Shown here one piece after another: positions 30,646 to 31,837 of a stretch of DNA of 31,837 nucleotides. A program made the position numbers and the translations under genes. The stretch is from CAYTLW01 sp964438735. GTDB lineage: Bacteria; Myxococcota_A; UBA9042. The stretch spans positions 1-31,837 of the forward strand of contig CAYTLW010000090.1 in NCBI GenBank assembly GCA_964438735.1, written 5' to 3'. The notes under the pieces are model-generated. The model did not search any database, was not told the origin of the DNA, and worked only from the letters and a program-made list of their open reading frames with translations. Each line of letters opens with the position of its first letter. The stretch's first letter is position 1.

Positions 30646-31797
30646 ATGAGCAGCAAGCCCCTGACCATGGGCGTCATCGGCCACTACAACAAAGAGAACG
30701 AGAAGCGCGCGCCCATCGATCCCGCACACATCGAGCGCATCGATCCCGAGCTGCGCGCCCGCATCCGCTTCCAGAAGGGATATGGCGAGCGCTTCGGCTG
30801 GAGCGACGAGGCCATCGCCGCCACTTGCGGCGGCGTCCTGGACACGGACGCCCTCTACGCCAGCAGCGACATCATCCTGCTGCCCAAACCCACCGAGGAC
30901 GACTTCCACATGTGGCGTCCCGGCCAGATCATCTGGGGCTGGCCCCACTGCGTGCAGGGCGGGCCTATCACCCAGGAAGGCATCGACAAGAAGCTGACCT
31001 TCATCGCCTGGGAGGCCATGTTCCAGTGGCGCCGCGGCGAGGTGCAGGACCTGCACATCTTCCACAAGAACAACGAGCTCGCCGGCTACTGCGGCGTCGT
31101 GCACGGCCTGTCGCTGGCCGGCGTGACCGGACACTACGGCCGCATCCCCCGTGCCGCAGTCATCAGCTTCGGCCTCTGCGGTCGCGGCGCCATCCACGCC
31201 TTGCAAGGCCTGGGTTTCACGCACATCGACTGCTTCACCCGCCGTCCGCCCGAGTTGGTCCTTGGCCAGATCCCCGGCGTGCGTCACCGCCAATTCGACC
31301 AGCGCACCGGCACCAACCGCTGCGATATCGTCGCCCCGGATGGTTCCCGAACAGCGTTCGAAACCGAGCTGCAGGGCTACGACGTCATCGTCAATTGCAT
31401 CTTCCAGGACACCGACAACCCGCTGAATTTCCTGGACACTGCCGAGCTGGACGGTTGCCGCCACGGCACGCTCATCGTCGACGTCAGCTGCGATGAGAAG
31501 ATGGGCTTCGACTTCGCCAGGCCGACCTCGTTCGAGGATCCCAGTTTCGAGGTGGGTCACGGCATCACCTACTACGCCGTCGACCACACGCCGAGCCTGA
31601 TGTGGCGCTCGGCCACCGACGAGATCAGCCGCGCGTTGCTGCCCTTCATCCCCACCGTCATGGGCGGACCGGAAGCCTGGGATCAGGACATCGTGACACG
31701 CAAATCCATCGAGATTCGCGACGGCGTGATTCAGAACTCGAAGATCCTCAGCTTCCAGAACCGCGAAGCCGCCTACCCGCATCGCAAACAGGGCTAG
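30646..31797 (+). CDS. N5-(carboxyethyl)ornithine synthase / alanine dehydrogenase-family oxidoreductase
   Basis: 383 aa. Start ATG with GGAGAG five bases upstream. The N-terminal part has NKENEKRAPIDP, the Lys/Arg substrate-binding segment of the alanine dehydrogenase / lysine-ketoglutarate reductase superfamily. ILLPKPTEDDF, IIWGWPHCVQGGPITQEGID and LTFIAWEAM then follow closely the pattern of N5-(carboxyethyl)ornithine synthase (ceo). The Rossmann fold is at about residues 170-190 (SFGLCGRGA). Ceo joins pyruvate with the side-chain amine of ornithine or lysine using NADPH. The product may therefore make carboxyethyl amino acids, though related enzymes with other keto acids cannot be excluded. 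Cytoplasmic, no signal peptide. Divergent from the envelope run with a 257-bp spacer. The last 40 bases of the window hold nothing recognisable. Confidence 0.85.
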   Translation: MSSKPLTMGVIGHYNKENEKRAPIDPAHIERIDPELRARIRFQKGYGERFGWSDEAIAATCGGVLDTDALYASSDIILLPKPTEDDFHMWRPGQIIWGWPHCVQGGPITQEGIDKKLTFIAWEAMFQWRRGEVQDLHIFHKNNELAGYCGVVHGLSLAGVTGHYGRIPRAAVISFGLCGRGAIHALQGLGFTHIDCFTRRPPELVLGQIPGVRHRQFDQRTGTNRCDIVAPDGSRTAFETELQGYDVIVNCIFQDTDNPLNFLDTAELDGCRHGTLIVDVSCDEKMGFDFARPTSFEDPSFEVGHGITYYAVDHTPSLMWRSATDEISRALLPFIPTVMGGPEAWDQDIVTRKSIEIRDGVIQNSKILSFQNREAAYPHRKQG

Positions 31798-31837
31798 CAC
31801 CCGCCTTGCTGGATCGCAGGCTCGTGCACTAGACTCG

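Noticed and set aside
30628..31800. Minus-strand frame over the ceo-like gene
   Set aside because: An antisense shadow; the plus strand has a Shine-Dalgarno and family motifs.

Overview
The window is a GC-rich (roughly two-thirds G+C) chromosomal stretch from a Gram-negative bacterium. It carries 24 protein-coding genes, one of them cut by the left edge. I see no rRNA, tRNA, CRISPR array, integrase or transposase. The gene content suggests a Myxococcota / former Deltaproteobacteria-type organism. At least eleven products look like lipoproteins, several with low-complexity Asp/Ala/Gly/Thr linkers. There are also metzincin-like proteases, an RCC1-type propeller, PEGA and Cys-rich surface domains, a GAF-PAS adenylate cyclase and a GGDEF-derived protein. 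The lineage is an inference from content only.

Layout. Positions 1-5416 (+) hold the 3' part of a phage-tail-fibre-like Cys-repeat protein, a Thr-Asp-linker lipoprotein with an unrecognised well-ordered domain, a SlyD-type FKBP isomerase, and a membrane adenylate cyclase. Positions 5553-10144 (-) form a probable four-gene unit: secreted protein, zincin lipoprotein, HpnA-like epimerase/reductase, and a membrane protein with a degenerate GGDEF site. An alpha/beta hydrolase (10299-11105, +) converges on a GH94-like glycoside phosphorylase (-). Next come a secreted Lys-Pro-Ala repeat protein broken by a 100-N assembly gap, an outer-membrane-type protein and a PIN-PhoH ATPase (all +).

Positions 17956-21453 (-) hold a metzincin with a C-terminal anchor, a Cys-motif lipoprotein and a large Gly-Val/Gly-Asp-repeat lipoprotein; the last two overlap by ATGA. 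Positions 21527-24525 (+) hold three lipoproteins in series: a small Cys-rich one, a YHYH-domain one and a TolB-like propeller. Positions 24589-30388 (-) are a compact run of envelope genes: a PEGA-domain outer-membrane protein, two tandem paralogous small lipoproteins, an RCC1+TolB double-propeller lipoprotein and a redoxin lipoprotein. A divergent N5-(carboxyethyl)ornithine synthase/alanine dehydrogenase-like enzyme closes the window.

The most notable non-coding signal is a 47-bp bipartite repeat present three times (11107-11153, 16429-16475, 24542-24588). Each copy lies at a gene 3' end. It has a 26-bp invariant core, then an 11-bp variable spacer, TAAC, three variable bases and CTG. Other points for follow-up are the envelope gene run at 24.6-30.4 kb, a 64-bp AT-rich patch of atypical codons inside the glycoside phosphorylase gene, and the assembly gap inside a 9-bp tandem repeat whose stated length cannot be right if the gene is intact.
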